Made by a program: the position numbers and the translations under genes
Part shown: piece by piece, positions 52,105-59,864 of the stretch
How positions within the stretch are numbered: position 1 is the stretch's first letter
Layout: each line of letters opens with the position of its first letter
Source: Dyadobacter sp. CECT 9275
GTDB lineage: Bacteria > Bacteroidota > Bacteroidia > Cytophagales > Spirosomataceae
Reading direction: 5' to 3'
Length of the DNA stretch: 64,000 bases
Assembly: GCF_907164905.1 (NCBI RefSeq)
Contig: NZ_CAJRAF010000002.1
Span: forward strand, 248,001 to 312,000
The notes under the pieces: model-generated
What the model saw: the letters and a program-made list of their open reading frames with translations, nothing else
Database searches by the model: none
What the model was told of the DNA's origin: nothing

Positions 52105-53022
52105 CTAAAAACTCTCTAAAGCTACCTTTTTCATTTTCTCCAAACCTGTTTTGGCAACAAGCAGGGGATCTTGCTCGTAATATCCTTTATTAAATACCTC
52201 AAACGAAAGTATGACCGGTCTTTCAGGATTTCTGAGTGTTTTCAGCAAGCCTGCCAACGGAGCAATTCCGTCTCCGGCATAAATACGATCCGCATCCGTA
52301 ATGGTCTCGCGCCGAGGAGTTTCGGGATAATCGTTCATGTGGAAAATCTCAATAAGCGGCTTCCCTACCAGCTTAACGCTGTCCATTCCCGAACCACCCT
52401 TGTGAAGATGATAAACGTCCATCAAGAGACGTGCAGAGGGGTGTGAAGCCTCGGCTGCGACATACAGGATCTCCCCTACCCGACTAAGATTTTTGGAAAA
52501 TCCCCACAGTTCAAGGTGGGGTACCACTCCCGTTTTATCCCCAAGTTCCAGAATTGTTCTATATCGCTCTGCCACCCTTTTCAAATCCAGCGAGGCACCT
52601 GTAGTTGCCCCCATGGGTGGAGCCGCTACCCTCGGACATCCTATGCCTGCCAATTGGTCCATTTCGCCTTTCAGTTGTTCCAGGGCTTTGCTTCGGGTGG
52701 TTTCATCATCTACAATCCAGGCTGCGAAACCAATGGCGTCTTCAATTTTAATCCCCAGATCATCGATCATCCTCTTTGTTTCCGACAACGAATGACCTTC
52801 CTTTAAATAGTCCTGCAGACTATTAATCCATATCTCCACTGATTTATACCCAGCCTTTGAAGCTACCTCCAGCTCCTTTCTAAATCCCAGCTTATGGCCT
52901 CTTAATGTACTCATATTGAGAGAGTAAATAAAAGGATCCATTTTTTTTGTTGTGACTTCTGGCAAAAAAGCGGTGGTTCCTGTTACAGCCAGGACCGAAG
53001 AAACTGCTTCGCGACGGTTCAT
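52105..53022 (-). CDS. Exported sugar phosphate isomerase/epimerase (TIM barrel)
   Basis: 305 residues. MNRREAVSSVLAVTGTTAF has a twin-arginine-like start (Arg3-Arg4 with following hydrophobic segment), common for these Bacteroidota epimerases although the consensus is incomplete. The TIM barrel shows VEIWINS, VPHLELWGFSKN (Glu), LLMDVYHLHKGG (Asp/His), EIFHMNDYPE and VILSFEVFNKGYY (Glu) metal-ligand strands. It resembles hydroxypyruvate isomerase/inosose dehydratase-like members. The neighbouring DUF1080 protein also acts outside the cytoplasm, so a joint role in glycoside breakdown is plausible. Confidence 0.86.
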   Translation of the reverse strand: MNRREAVSSVLAVTGTTAFLPEVTTKKMDPFIYSLNMSTLRGHKLGFRKELEVASKAGYKSVEIWINSLQDYLKEGHSLSETKRMIDDLGIKIEDAIGFAAWIVDDETTRSKALEQLKGEMDQLAGIGCPRVAAPPMGATTGASLDLKRVAERYRTILELGDKTGVVPHLELWGFSKNLSRVGEILYVAAEASHPSARLLMDVYHLHKGGSGMDSVKLVGKPLIEIFHMNDYPETPRRETITDADRIYAGDGIAPLAGLLKTLRNPERPVILSFEVFNKGYYEQDPLLVAKTGLEKMKKVALESF

Positions 53023-53128
53023 TTAATATCAATGTTTATTGGTAATTACTGACCAAAGGCACTTCATCGGATTTTTTACCACCTAATCAGTACACCATTT
53101 TTTAAATGTTTATGTTCACGATACCGCC

Positions 53129-53136
53129 TATCTTTG
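53129..53136 (+). promoter_or_regulatory. -7 box TATCTTTG
   Basis: Exact TAnnTTTG match. It overlaps the first codon of the longer hydrolase ORF (53134), which supports the downstream start at 53209. Confidence 0.45.
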
Positions 53137-53208
53137 CAAAAACCGGATTTGACTTCAAATACAAAAGATGTATTTTGTCACCAAAACGAATCCGTTTTTA
53201 AAATAGCC

Positions 53209-53934
53209 ATGAAAAAACATATTCTAATCCGGTACCTGCGGTTTGCCTGGGTATCCGCTGGGCTGCTATTCATCTGCTGGCTTGTATACAGCATGCAAGT
53301 CCATGACGTTGACAGCAAGCTCCTGAATTCAGATTCGGGAATAAAGGTGGAACAGTCTAAAAACCTCCTATCTTTCAGCCCGAAAACCTCTTTTAAAAAA
53401 GTTTTTATTTTCTACCCGGGAGCCCTGGTCGATCCCTATGCCTACGTTCCGCTTTGCAGGAAAATAGCTGAGACAGGTATCCAGAGTATCATTGTTAAAA
53501 TGCCCTTACGACTCGCAAACCGGGGTTATCTCTTGCCAAAAGAGCTCGGCCTCCTAGCCGACCCGGAGAAGGAATATATCTTGTCGGGACATTCGCAGGG
53601 AGCAAAAATGGCCGCCCGCTTTGTTTACGAAAATCCGGGAATGGTGGATAAACTGGTACTGATGGGCACTACCCATCCCAAAGAAACGGATATGTCCGCT
53701 ATTGCTATTCCAGTGATGAAAATTTATGGCCTTAACGATGGTGTTGCCAGCCCGGAAGATGTAGTCACCAATAAAACGTTATTGCCGGCAACTACGCGTT
53801 ATGTCCCTATTCCCGGAGCAAATCACTCACAATTTGGCTATTATGGGTTTCAGCTGGGTGACCATGCGGCTATGATCTCCAGAGACAAACAACAGCAGAT
53901 CATTTTACAGAACATCCTGGATTTTATTCAATAA
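53209..53934 (+). CDS. Alpha/beta hydrolase, membrane-anchored
   Basis: 241 residues from ATG 53209; an N-terminal hydrophobic helix (about 10-25, FAWVSAGLLFICWLVYSM) anchors or exports it. VFIFYPGALVDPYAYVPLC takes the HG-loop place, YILSGHSQGAKMAARFV holds the nucleophile Ser, IYGLNDG marks the acid strand and PGANHSQFGYYG the catalytic His. The GHSQGA elbow resembles DLH/YdeN-like carboxylesterases. Substrate unknown. The -7 box overlapping 53134 rules against the longer ORF. Confidence 0.83.
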   Translation: MKKHILIRYLRFAWVSAGLLFICWLVYSMQVHDVDSKLLNSDSGIKVEQSKNLLSFSPKTSFKKVFIFYPGALVDPYAYVPLCRKIAETGIQSIIVKMPLRLANRGYLLPKELGLLADPEKEYILSGHSQGAKMAARFVYENPGMVDKLVLMGTTHPKETDMSAIAIPVMKIYGLNDGVASPEDVVTNKTLLPATTRYVPIPGANHSQFGYYGFQLGDHAAMISRDKQQQIILQNILDFIQ

Positions 53935-54069
53935 AGACCTAAATATACCAATATCTCAGGTGGTAAGCGCTCCCCAGCTTCTGCGAAGGACCAGAGGTGA
54001 TAAATGGCTGACCTGATTTGCGTGAAACCCATTACTTTTGAAAATCAAGAAACTAAACAATTGTTCCTT

Positions 54070-54516
54070 ATGCAAAAATTCATTGTCACCGTTCTTATTT
54101 GTTTATTAACAAGTTCAATCAGTTTCGGGCAGTCTGACCCGGCATATCAGAAAAAACTACAAAAAATGTTTGAAGTATCCGGTTCTGAACAAACTTACAA
54201 AGTTGCTATTCAACAAATGTTCCAGATGTTTAAACAGCAGAAAGCCAATGTCCCGGAAAACGTCTGGACCGAGTTTGAAGGGGAATTCCTGAAAACTTCT
54301 ATAAAAGACCTTGTGACAATGCTGGAACCCGTGTATCAGAAACACCTGACTATAGATGAACTTCAGAAGATAATTGAGTTTTATGACACACCGACCGGTA
54401 AAAAGTTTGCAGAAAAAACTCCTTTCATCATGCAAGAGTCCATGCAGATAGGCCAGCAATGGGGTATGAAAATTGGGCAGGAATTTCAGGAAAAGATGAA
54501 GGCAAAAGGATATTAA
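54070..54516 (+). CDS. Secreted DUF2059-like protein
   Basis: 148 residues from ATG 54070: signal peptide (about 1-21, VLICLLTSSISFGQ) and an all-helical mature domain. The TIDELQKIIEFYDTPTGKKFAEKTPFIMQESMQIGQQWG stretch is the characteristic DUF2059 motif (FYDTPTGK). Periplasmic, role unknown. The longer ORF start at 54004 would add 22 residues before the signal; a -7 box TACTTTTG lies at 54033-54040, making it untranslated. Confidence 0.85.
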   Translation: MQKFIVTVLICLLTSSISFGQSDPAYQKKLQKMFEVSGSEQTYKVAIQQMFQMFKQQKANVPENVWTEFEGEFLKTSIKDLVTMLEPVYQKHLTIDELQKIIEFYDTPTGKKFAEKTPFIMQESMQIGQQWGMKIGQEFQEKMKAKGY

Positions 54517-54535
54517 GAACAGCTGCATAATTCAA

Positions 54536-54580
54536 GGTCAGCCGGAAAAGAAAATCATGACTTTTCCGGCTGGCCTTTTT
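54536..54580 (+). terminator. Terminator after DUF2059 gene
   Basis: GGTCAGCCGGAAAAG (54536-54550) pairs with CTTTTCCGGCTGGCC (54561-54575) with one G-T pair, followed by T5. It runs into the last bases of the convergent 54579 gene, so it probably serves mainly the plus strand. Confidence 0.85.
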
Positions 54581-55307
54581 ATCTCAACAGCAGGTCCCCT
54601 ATCAGGGAGAATTCGGTATGAGGTGCCATGGCCATCACGTTGCCCTGCTTGTCGAGCAGAATAAAAAAAGGAGTTTCCGCAATGTGATAGCGATGATTAA
54701 AACCAAAACTTTCAGGAATCGGTACAAACCCGCAGTTACGTTTTGGAATATTCACCAGGCACTCTTCCCGGGTATCCAGTGTGGTACCTAGCGATACGAT
54801 TTCAATTCCCCGCCGACGGTGTGCGTCTACAAAAGCGGATATTACCTTTGTACTGGCCAGGGTATACAAAGGTTTTTCATATCGGATCCAGAAGCCAAGC
54901 AACACATAACTACCTTTCAGTTTCTCAGAGTCATAAGTGACGCCATCCAACCCCTGCATGACAAAAGGCGGCAACGGCTCACCCACTTCGGGCCTCAGGT
55001 CCTCATCGAAACCGATCACCTGAGGAGCCTCGGCCGATGTCCTTCTGGTGAGCATGAAGGAAGACGCCTTGCCATATTTATCGAAGACAGGTTCCAGCTT
55101 GTATTTCCCAGGAGCCGATTGAATGAGTTGTTCATAAGAACGATAACTGATCTGCTTTCGTGTGGAGCGGTCTATGATAACAGTACTGCTGTTCACTGTC
55201 AGCTGCTGGCTCACTTTCCCTTCATAACGCTTCACTTGGGCCATAGCGGCCTGAACAAGAAAAGCAGAAAAAACAAGAAAAAACATCCTGTTTTTGATAA
55301 TTTTCAT
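54579..55307 (-). CDS. Secreted thioredoxin-fold (TlpA-like) protein lacking CxxC
   Basis: 242 residues with a signal peptide (about 1-23, FFLVFSAFLVQAAMA). Residues about 25-100 are an unrecognised N-terminal region. From about 110 the redoxin fold is clear: VGEPLPPFVMQGLDGVTYDSEKL, then GSYVLLGFWIRYEKPLY and the cis-Pro strand ETPFFILLDKQGN. Where TlpA-like proteins have WCxxC after the FW, this one has IRYEKP with no Cys, so redox catalysis by the usual route is unlikely. It could be a binding or scaffold paralogue. Confidence 0.8.
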   Translation of the reverse strand: MKIIKNRMFFLVFSAFLVQAAMAQVKRYEGKVSQQLTVNSSTVIIDRSTRKQISYRSYEQLIQSAPGKYKLEPVFDKYGKASSFMLTRRTSAEAPQVIGFDEDLRPEVGEPLPPFVMQGLDGVTYDSEKLKGSYVLLGFWIRYEKPLYTLASTKVISAFVDAHRRRGIEIVSLGTTLDTREECLVNIPKRNCGFVPIPESFGFNHRYHIAETPFFILLDKQGNVMAMAPHTEFSLIGDLLLR

Positions 55308-55423
55308 TCGAAATGAGTTGATAGTATTATATTTAGCAGAGCTTCCGGCGCCTTAAACGTCAGCCAATCGGAAAACCGATAGTATAACTCATTTCCAAGG
55401 ATAATATTTTAATTGGCTCAACC

Positions 55424-55912
55424 GTGTTTATCAGAAAATTCACAAATCCAGATATTGATACCCTCATGACGTGGGTTGATAATCCTGAACTGCTGTTTCA
55501 GTTTGCCGGACTTTCCTGGACGTTTCCTCTCAAGAGACAGGATCTGGTTGACTATTTTGAATATTCGGATCGCCAGTCCTACATGGCCATTGGAGAAGAT
55601 GGCCATCCGGTTGGTTTTGGGGAAATCATAAATGACAGCAACCCCTCGCCCCGGCTGGGCAGGCTCCTGATAGGCCCGGGAACAAACCGGGGCAAAGGCT
55701 TGGGCGTGCAGCTCATCAAATTGCTTGTTGCGGAATGTGAACAGGTTTATAATCCTGACACCGTTTATTTGTTCGTACTGGAAAATAATATGGCAGCCTT
55801 GCGTTGTTACTTTAAATCGGGTTTCAAGGTCAGCCGCGACGGCCATATCAAAATAGGCGGCCAACCTTTTTCGCCCACAGCCCTATTGATGTCTTTAACA
55901 TTAAAACCATGA
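55424..55912 (+). CDS. GNAT-family N-acetyltransferase
   Basis: 162 residues with a GTG start at 55424 (MFIRKFTNPDIDTLMTW); no earlier in-frame ATG. PRLGRLLIGPGTNRGKGLGVQLIKLLV is the acetyl-CoA-binding motif A (R/Q-x-x-G-x-G), and VYLFVLENNMAALRCYFKSGFK is motif B. It resembles RimJ/RimL-type acetyltransferases. The 3' end overlaps lspA by 4 bp (ATGA), so the genes are translationally coupled, although the functional link is unclear. Confidence 0.88.
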   Translation: MFIRKFTNPDIDTLMTWVDNPELLFQFAGLSWTFPLKRQDLVDYFEYSDRQSYMAIGEDGHPVGFGEIINDSNPSPRLGRLLIGPGTNRGKGLGVQLIKLLVAECEQVYNPDTVYLFVLENNMAALRCYFKSGFKVSRDGHIKIGGQPFSPTALLMSLTLKP

Positions 55913-56418
55913 CAACCGACCGGATTATCAGAAACATATTGATCGTATTCATTCTCATTGCCAATATCGGATGCGACCAGATCTCTAAAAGGATCGTGCG
56001 GGACGAAATCGGAGAATATGAAACGATCAGCCTGGTGAAAGATCATCTTACCCTGACCAAAGTAGAAAACACCGGAGCGTTTCTCAGCGTAGGAAGTACC
56101 CTGCCCGATTCCATTAAGTTTTTCCTGTTATCCATCGTGCCGCTGCTTGCACTGAGCTTCGGCATTGTCTACTTATTGCGCCGGAAAAATCTTACCTGGG
56201 TGAGTTCACTGGCACTAAGCTTTGCCATTGGCGGCGGGATCGGGAATATCTATGACCGTGTGGTGCACGGTTCGGTTACTGATTTTCTGCATATCAACCT
56301 TGGGCCTTTACAGACAGGCATCTTTAACATGGCAGACGTGTCCATCATGGTTGGTATGTTATTGTTTTTCGTTCAATCGCTGATCAACAAAAAAGTTATA
56401 ACATCCCGGTTACGTTAA
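55909..56418 (+). CDS. lspA: Lipoprotein signal peptidase
   Basis: Aspartic protease of the inner membrane that removes prolipoprotein signal peptides after lipidation. 169 residues with four TM helices. Conserved blocks: NIGCDQISKRIVRD (the DxxSK-type motif), KVENTGAFLSVGSTLP (N-x-G), IGGGIGNIYDRVVHGSVTDFLHI (GNxxDR with the first catalytic Asp) and FNMADVSI (second catalytic Asp). Length and motif order are normal. Coupled to the upstream GNAT gene. Confidence 0.94.
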   Translation: MTTDRIIRNILIVFILIANIGCDQISKRIVRDEIGEYETISLVKDHLTLTKVENTGAFLSVGSTLPDSIKFFLLSIVPLLALSFGIVYLLRRKNLTWVSSLALSFAIGGGIGNIYDRVVHGSVTDFLHINLGPLQTGIFNMADVSIMVGMLLFFVQSLINKKVITSRLR

Positions 56419-56575
56419 GCATATCCAGTTGGAAATTTTAAATCATTGGCACAATTTATTGACTTACAAAACCCTGACGTACAATACCATCCTGATTTCA
56501 GGATGGAGGTGATTTTCCGTACCGTTTGAAAATATGTTATCATCCTTCGCTATGATTTATTAAACCCGACGAACC

Positions 56576-57454
56576 ATGACCTACATCAAAATCGTCCTGC
56601 TTGTAATCCTGATGATGATGGAGAAGTGCCACCTCATTTCCAGGACCACGGAGCCTCTTTACGTTGAGTCCAAGCCTATGGTGAAAGGAATGAATGGAAC
56701 CTGGCAGCTTACGGGAGTCATTCAGGGTGATTCACTTGCGGATGACAATACAGTAAACAGTTTCATGAACATGGCTCTTGAAAACCAGGCAGCTCGCGGT
56801 TTACTATTATCCTTCTTTCCTGACAGCACATTTGCAGAATTTAAAAAAAACGGAGACTACCAAACCGGAAAATGGGAATACGATGATGTTTCTGACTCTC
56901 TTACTATATTTTATCCCGACAAAACTGAAAAGGTAAAAGTAGTATATGATTACGCCGGAAACGGAGCCAGACTCCTTACCCTGAAATTAACCGAAAACAA
57001 TGCCGTATCCGTGATCGAAACAGGCAAAAACCTGCAAAACTATCAAGAGGATCCATTTTATGCCAGGAACAATTTATGGCGCAAAAAACCTTTGAAACCG
57101 GAGAATGAGCAGGAACGCCTCAACAGGCTTACCAACTACATCGCACATAATCTGTATGTATTAAAGTCAGCTGAAATCAGAAAACAGGAAACCATTTCAT
57201 GGGAATTTTCTCAGGGAATAATCAAAATTTACAACAGTGGCATTGGGGTGGTAAAGCATGATGAAATCCCCCTGTCCTGGGCCAATACCTACTTTTCCCA
57301 GGAAGAAGCGCAGCAAACCCGTAAGCTATTTGAGGATTATCTGTTCACCAGGCCTTATAAAGGTAATGCCACAGGCAACTGGGTCAGAGATGATTATAAT
57401 ATCCTGAGTACCATTTACCAGGATGCGAGGAGCGGTAAACTGCTGCATTTGTGA
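56576..57454 (+). CDS. Hypothetical lipocalin-like protein
   Basis: 292 residues. A short N-terminal hydrophobic stretch (about 4-14) could be a signal or TM anchor; MMEKC is not a proper lipobox. GTWQLTGVIQGDS...TFAEFKKNGDYQTGKWEYDDVSDSLTIFY reads like the lipocalin-like META/DUF-type strand pattern seen in Bacteroidota proteins. The C-terminal half (about 165-292) is mixed alpha/beta with no recognised motif. Single gene ending at a terminator. Confidence 0.6.
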   Translation: MTYIKIVLLVILMMMEKCHLISRTTEPLYVESKPMVKGMNGTWQLTGVIQGDSLADDNTVNSFMNMALENQAARGLLLSFFPDSTFAEFKKNGDYQTGKWEYDDVSDSLTIFYPDKTEKVKVVYDYAGNGARLLTLKLTENNAVSVIETGKNLQNYQEDPFYARNNLWRKKPLKPENEQERLNRLTNYIAHNLYVLKSAEIRKQETISWEFSQGIIKIYNSGIGVVKHDEIPLSWANTYFSQEEAQQTRKLFEDYLFTRPYKGNATGNWVRDDYNILSTIYQDARSGKLLHL

Positions 57455-57480
57455 AGGAACCGGCCCAATAAAAGCAATTA

Positions 57481-57513
57481 TTAAAAAAGCCCCTGCGTTT
57501 GGGGCTTTTTTAA
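57481..57513. terminator. Bidirectional rho-independent terminator
   Basis: AAAAAAGCCCC (57483-57493) and GGGGCTTTTTT (57501-57511) with a 7 nt loop; A/T runs on both sides serve both the 56576 gene and the acnA operon. Confidence 0.9.
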
Positions 57514-57539
57514 TAACATAATGTATCAGTATCTATACC

Positions 57540-59807
57540 TCAGGCACCAACAGATTTTCGGATGATGTTCAAAGCAGAGCCTGCCTTAAACCATTCAATT
57601 TGCTGCGCATTGTAGGTATGGTTTACAGGAAATGTATCTGTTGTCCCGTCATTGTGATTCAGAACCACAGTGAGAGGTACCCCTTCTGTAAAAGTTTCCA
57701 GACCTGTGATATCGATGGAATCATCTTCCTGAATTTTATCGTAATCACCAGGATTAGAAAAGGTAAGTGCAAGCATGCCCTGCTTTTTCAAGTTCGTTTC
57801 GTGAATCCGGGCAAACGATTTCACCAGAATAGCCCGGACGCCCAGGAAACGTGGCTCCATTGCTGCATGCTCACGGGAAGAACCCTCACCGTAATTTTCA
57901 TCTCCCACCACAATGGTTCCTATCCCATGCGCCTTATAGTCACGCTGCACCGCAGGAACTTCGGCATATTGATTTGTCAGCTGATTCTTTACTGAATTTG
58001 TTTTTTCATTATAGAAGTTCAGCGCCCCAATCAGCATGTTGTTAGAAATGTTGTCCAGATGGCCACGATATTTTAGCCAGGGACCCGCCATGGAAATATG
58101 GTCAGTTGTACACTTTCCTTTTGCTTTGATCAGTAATTTGAGGCCCTTCAGGTCAGTACCCTCCCACTCTGCAAACGGCTCAAGAAGCTGAAGACGGTCA
58201 GAGGTAGGACTTACCAGTACCTGCACCTTGCTTCCATCTTCCGCGGGAGCCTGATAACCCGCATCTTCCACAGCAAAACCTCTGGTCGGCAGTTCCATAC
58301 CGGTTGGTTCATCCAGCATGACTTCTACGCCATCCGTATTAACCAGCTTGTCTACCCGGGGATCAAAAGTAAGGCGTCCGGCAATAGCAAGAGCCGTTAC
58401 AATTTCGGGAGAGGCAACAAAGGAATGGGTATTGGGATTACCATCGGCCCGTTTGGAAAAGTTACGGTTGAAGGAGGTAATGATGGAGTTCTTCTCTCCT
58501 TTTTCCGCACCATGCCTTGCCCATTGACCAATACAGGGCCCACAGGCATTGGCAAGTACCACTCCGCCAATTTGGGCAAAAGTATCCAGGAACCCATCGC
58601 GCTCAACCGTATAACGTACCTGCTCAGAACCCGGCGTGATGGTATATTCCGATGTCACTTTTAATTTTTTATCAACCGCCTGTTTTGCCAGAGAAGCCGC
58701 ACGGCTCACATCTTCGTAAGAGGAGTTCGTACAGGATCCAATCAGACCAACGGATAGTACTTCGGGCCATCCGTTTTCTTTCACTGCGGTAGCGAACTTG
58801 GACAGCGGCCATGCCAGATCCGGTGTAAAAGGACCGTTTACATGAGGTTCCAGCGTCGAAAGATCAAGTTCGATTACCTGGTCGTAATACGTAGACGGGT
58901 CAGCATAAACCTCATCATCCGCACGAAGATAACCTGCAACTGCATCTGCAGCATCTGCAACGTCTTTACGATCCGTCGCCCGCAGGTAAGCAGCACTTTT
59001 AGCATCATAAGCGAAGATGGAGGTTGTTGCCCCTATTTCAGCACCCATGTTGCAAATAGTACCTTTCCCGGTTGCGGATAGACTTTCAGCTCCTTCACCA
59101 AAATATTCAACTACATAACCGGTACCACCTTTAACGGTAAGCTGCCCAGCTACCCAGAGGATAACATCTTTTGCGGCTGTCCATCCGCTTAGTTTACCTG
59201 TAAGTTTTACACCGATCAAACGCGGCATTTTCAGCTCCCAGGCCAGGCCCGACATCACATCACTGGCGTCGGCTCCGCCTACACCAATCGCAATCATCCC
59301 CAAACCACCCGCATTGGGAGTATGGGAGTCGGTACCGATCATCATCCCACCCGGGAAGGCATAATTTTCCAGTACAACCTGATGAATGATCCCGGCTCCG
59401 GCTTTCCAGAAACCTAAACCATATTTATCGGATACGGAAGAAAGAAAATCATAAACCTCTTTATTCTTATCCTCTGCATTTTTCAAATCCTGAACCGCAC
59501 CGACCTCCGCCTGGATCAAGTGATCGCAATGCACCGTGGAGGGAACTGCAACCTGAGGCCTTCCAGCCTGCATAAATTGCAGAAGGGCCATTTGTGCAGT
59601 TGCATCCTGCATCGCTACGCGGTCAGGAGCAAAATCCACATAAGACTTCCCACGCTCAAACACCTGGCTTGGGGTGCCTTCCCACAAATGGGAATACAGA
59701 ATTTTTTCCGACAGGGTTAATGGGCGACCCACTACTTTACGGGCCACTTCCACTCGCTCTTGCATACGGGTATAAACACCCTTAATCATATCTAAGTCAA
59801 ATGCCAT
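57540..59807 (-). CDS. Aconitate hydratase, mitochondrial-type (755 aa)
   Basis: Interconverts citrate and isocitrate in the TCA cycle. At 755 residues it fits the compact mitochondrial-like aconitase found in Bacteroidota, rather than the ~890-residue AcnA. Fe-S ligands: Cys in [19 protein letters not shown] and the Cys-x-x-Cys in [26 protein letters not shown] is the active-site region in domain 4. The start [19 protein letters not shown] is duplicated in a short ORF upstream of acnB. It lies 57 bp downstream of acnB on the same strand, so both aconitases are likely cotranscribed. Confidence 0.95.
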   Translation of the reverse strand: MAFDLDMIKGVYTRMQERVEVARKVVGRPLTLSEKILYSHLWEGTPSQVFERGKSYVDFAPDRVAMQDATAQMALLQFMQAGRPQVAVPSTVHCDHLIQAEVGAVQDLKNAEDKNKEVYDFLSSVSDKYGLGFWKAGAGIIHQVVLENYAFPGGMMIGTDSHTPNAGGLGMIAIGVGGADASDVMSGLAWELKMPRLIGVKLTGKLSGWTAAKDVILWVAGQLTVKGGTGYVVEYFGEGAESLSATGKGTICNMGAEIGATTSIFAYDAKSAAYLRATDRKDVADAADAVAGYLRADDEVYADPSTYYDQVIELDLSTLEPHVNGPFTPDLAWPLSKFATAVKENGWPEVLSVGLIGSCTNSSYEDVSRAASLAKQAVDKKLKVTSEYTITPGSEQVRYTVERDGFLDTFAQIGGVVLANACGPCIGQWARHGAEKGEKNSIITSFNRNFSKRADGNPNTHSFVASPEIVTALAIAGRLTFDPRVDKLVNTDGVEVMLDEPTGMELPTRGFAVEDAGYQAPAEDGSKVQVLVSPTSDRLQLLEPFAEWEGTDLKGLKLLIKAKGKCTTDHISMAGPWLKYRGHLDNISNNMLIGALNFYNEKTNSVKNQLTNQYAEVPAVQRDYKAHGIGTIVVGDENYGEGSSREHAAMEPRFLGVRAILVKSFARIHETNLKKQGMLALTFSNPGDYDKIQEDDSIDITGLETFTEGVPLTVVLNHNDGTTDTFPVNHTYNAQQIEWFKAGSALNIIRKSVGA

Positions 59808-59864
59808 ATCGTCTAAATTATATGCTTATACATTCACACTTGTCAACAACAGAAACGCCAGTCA

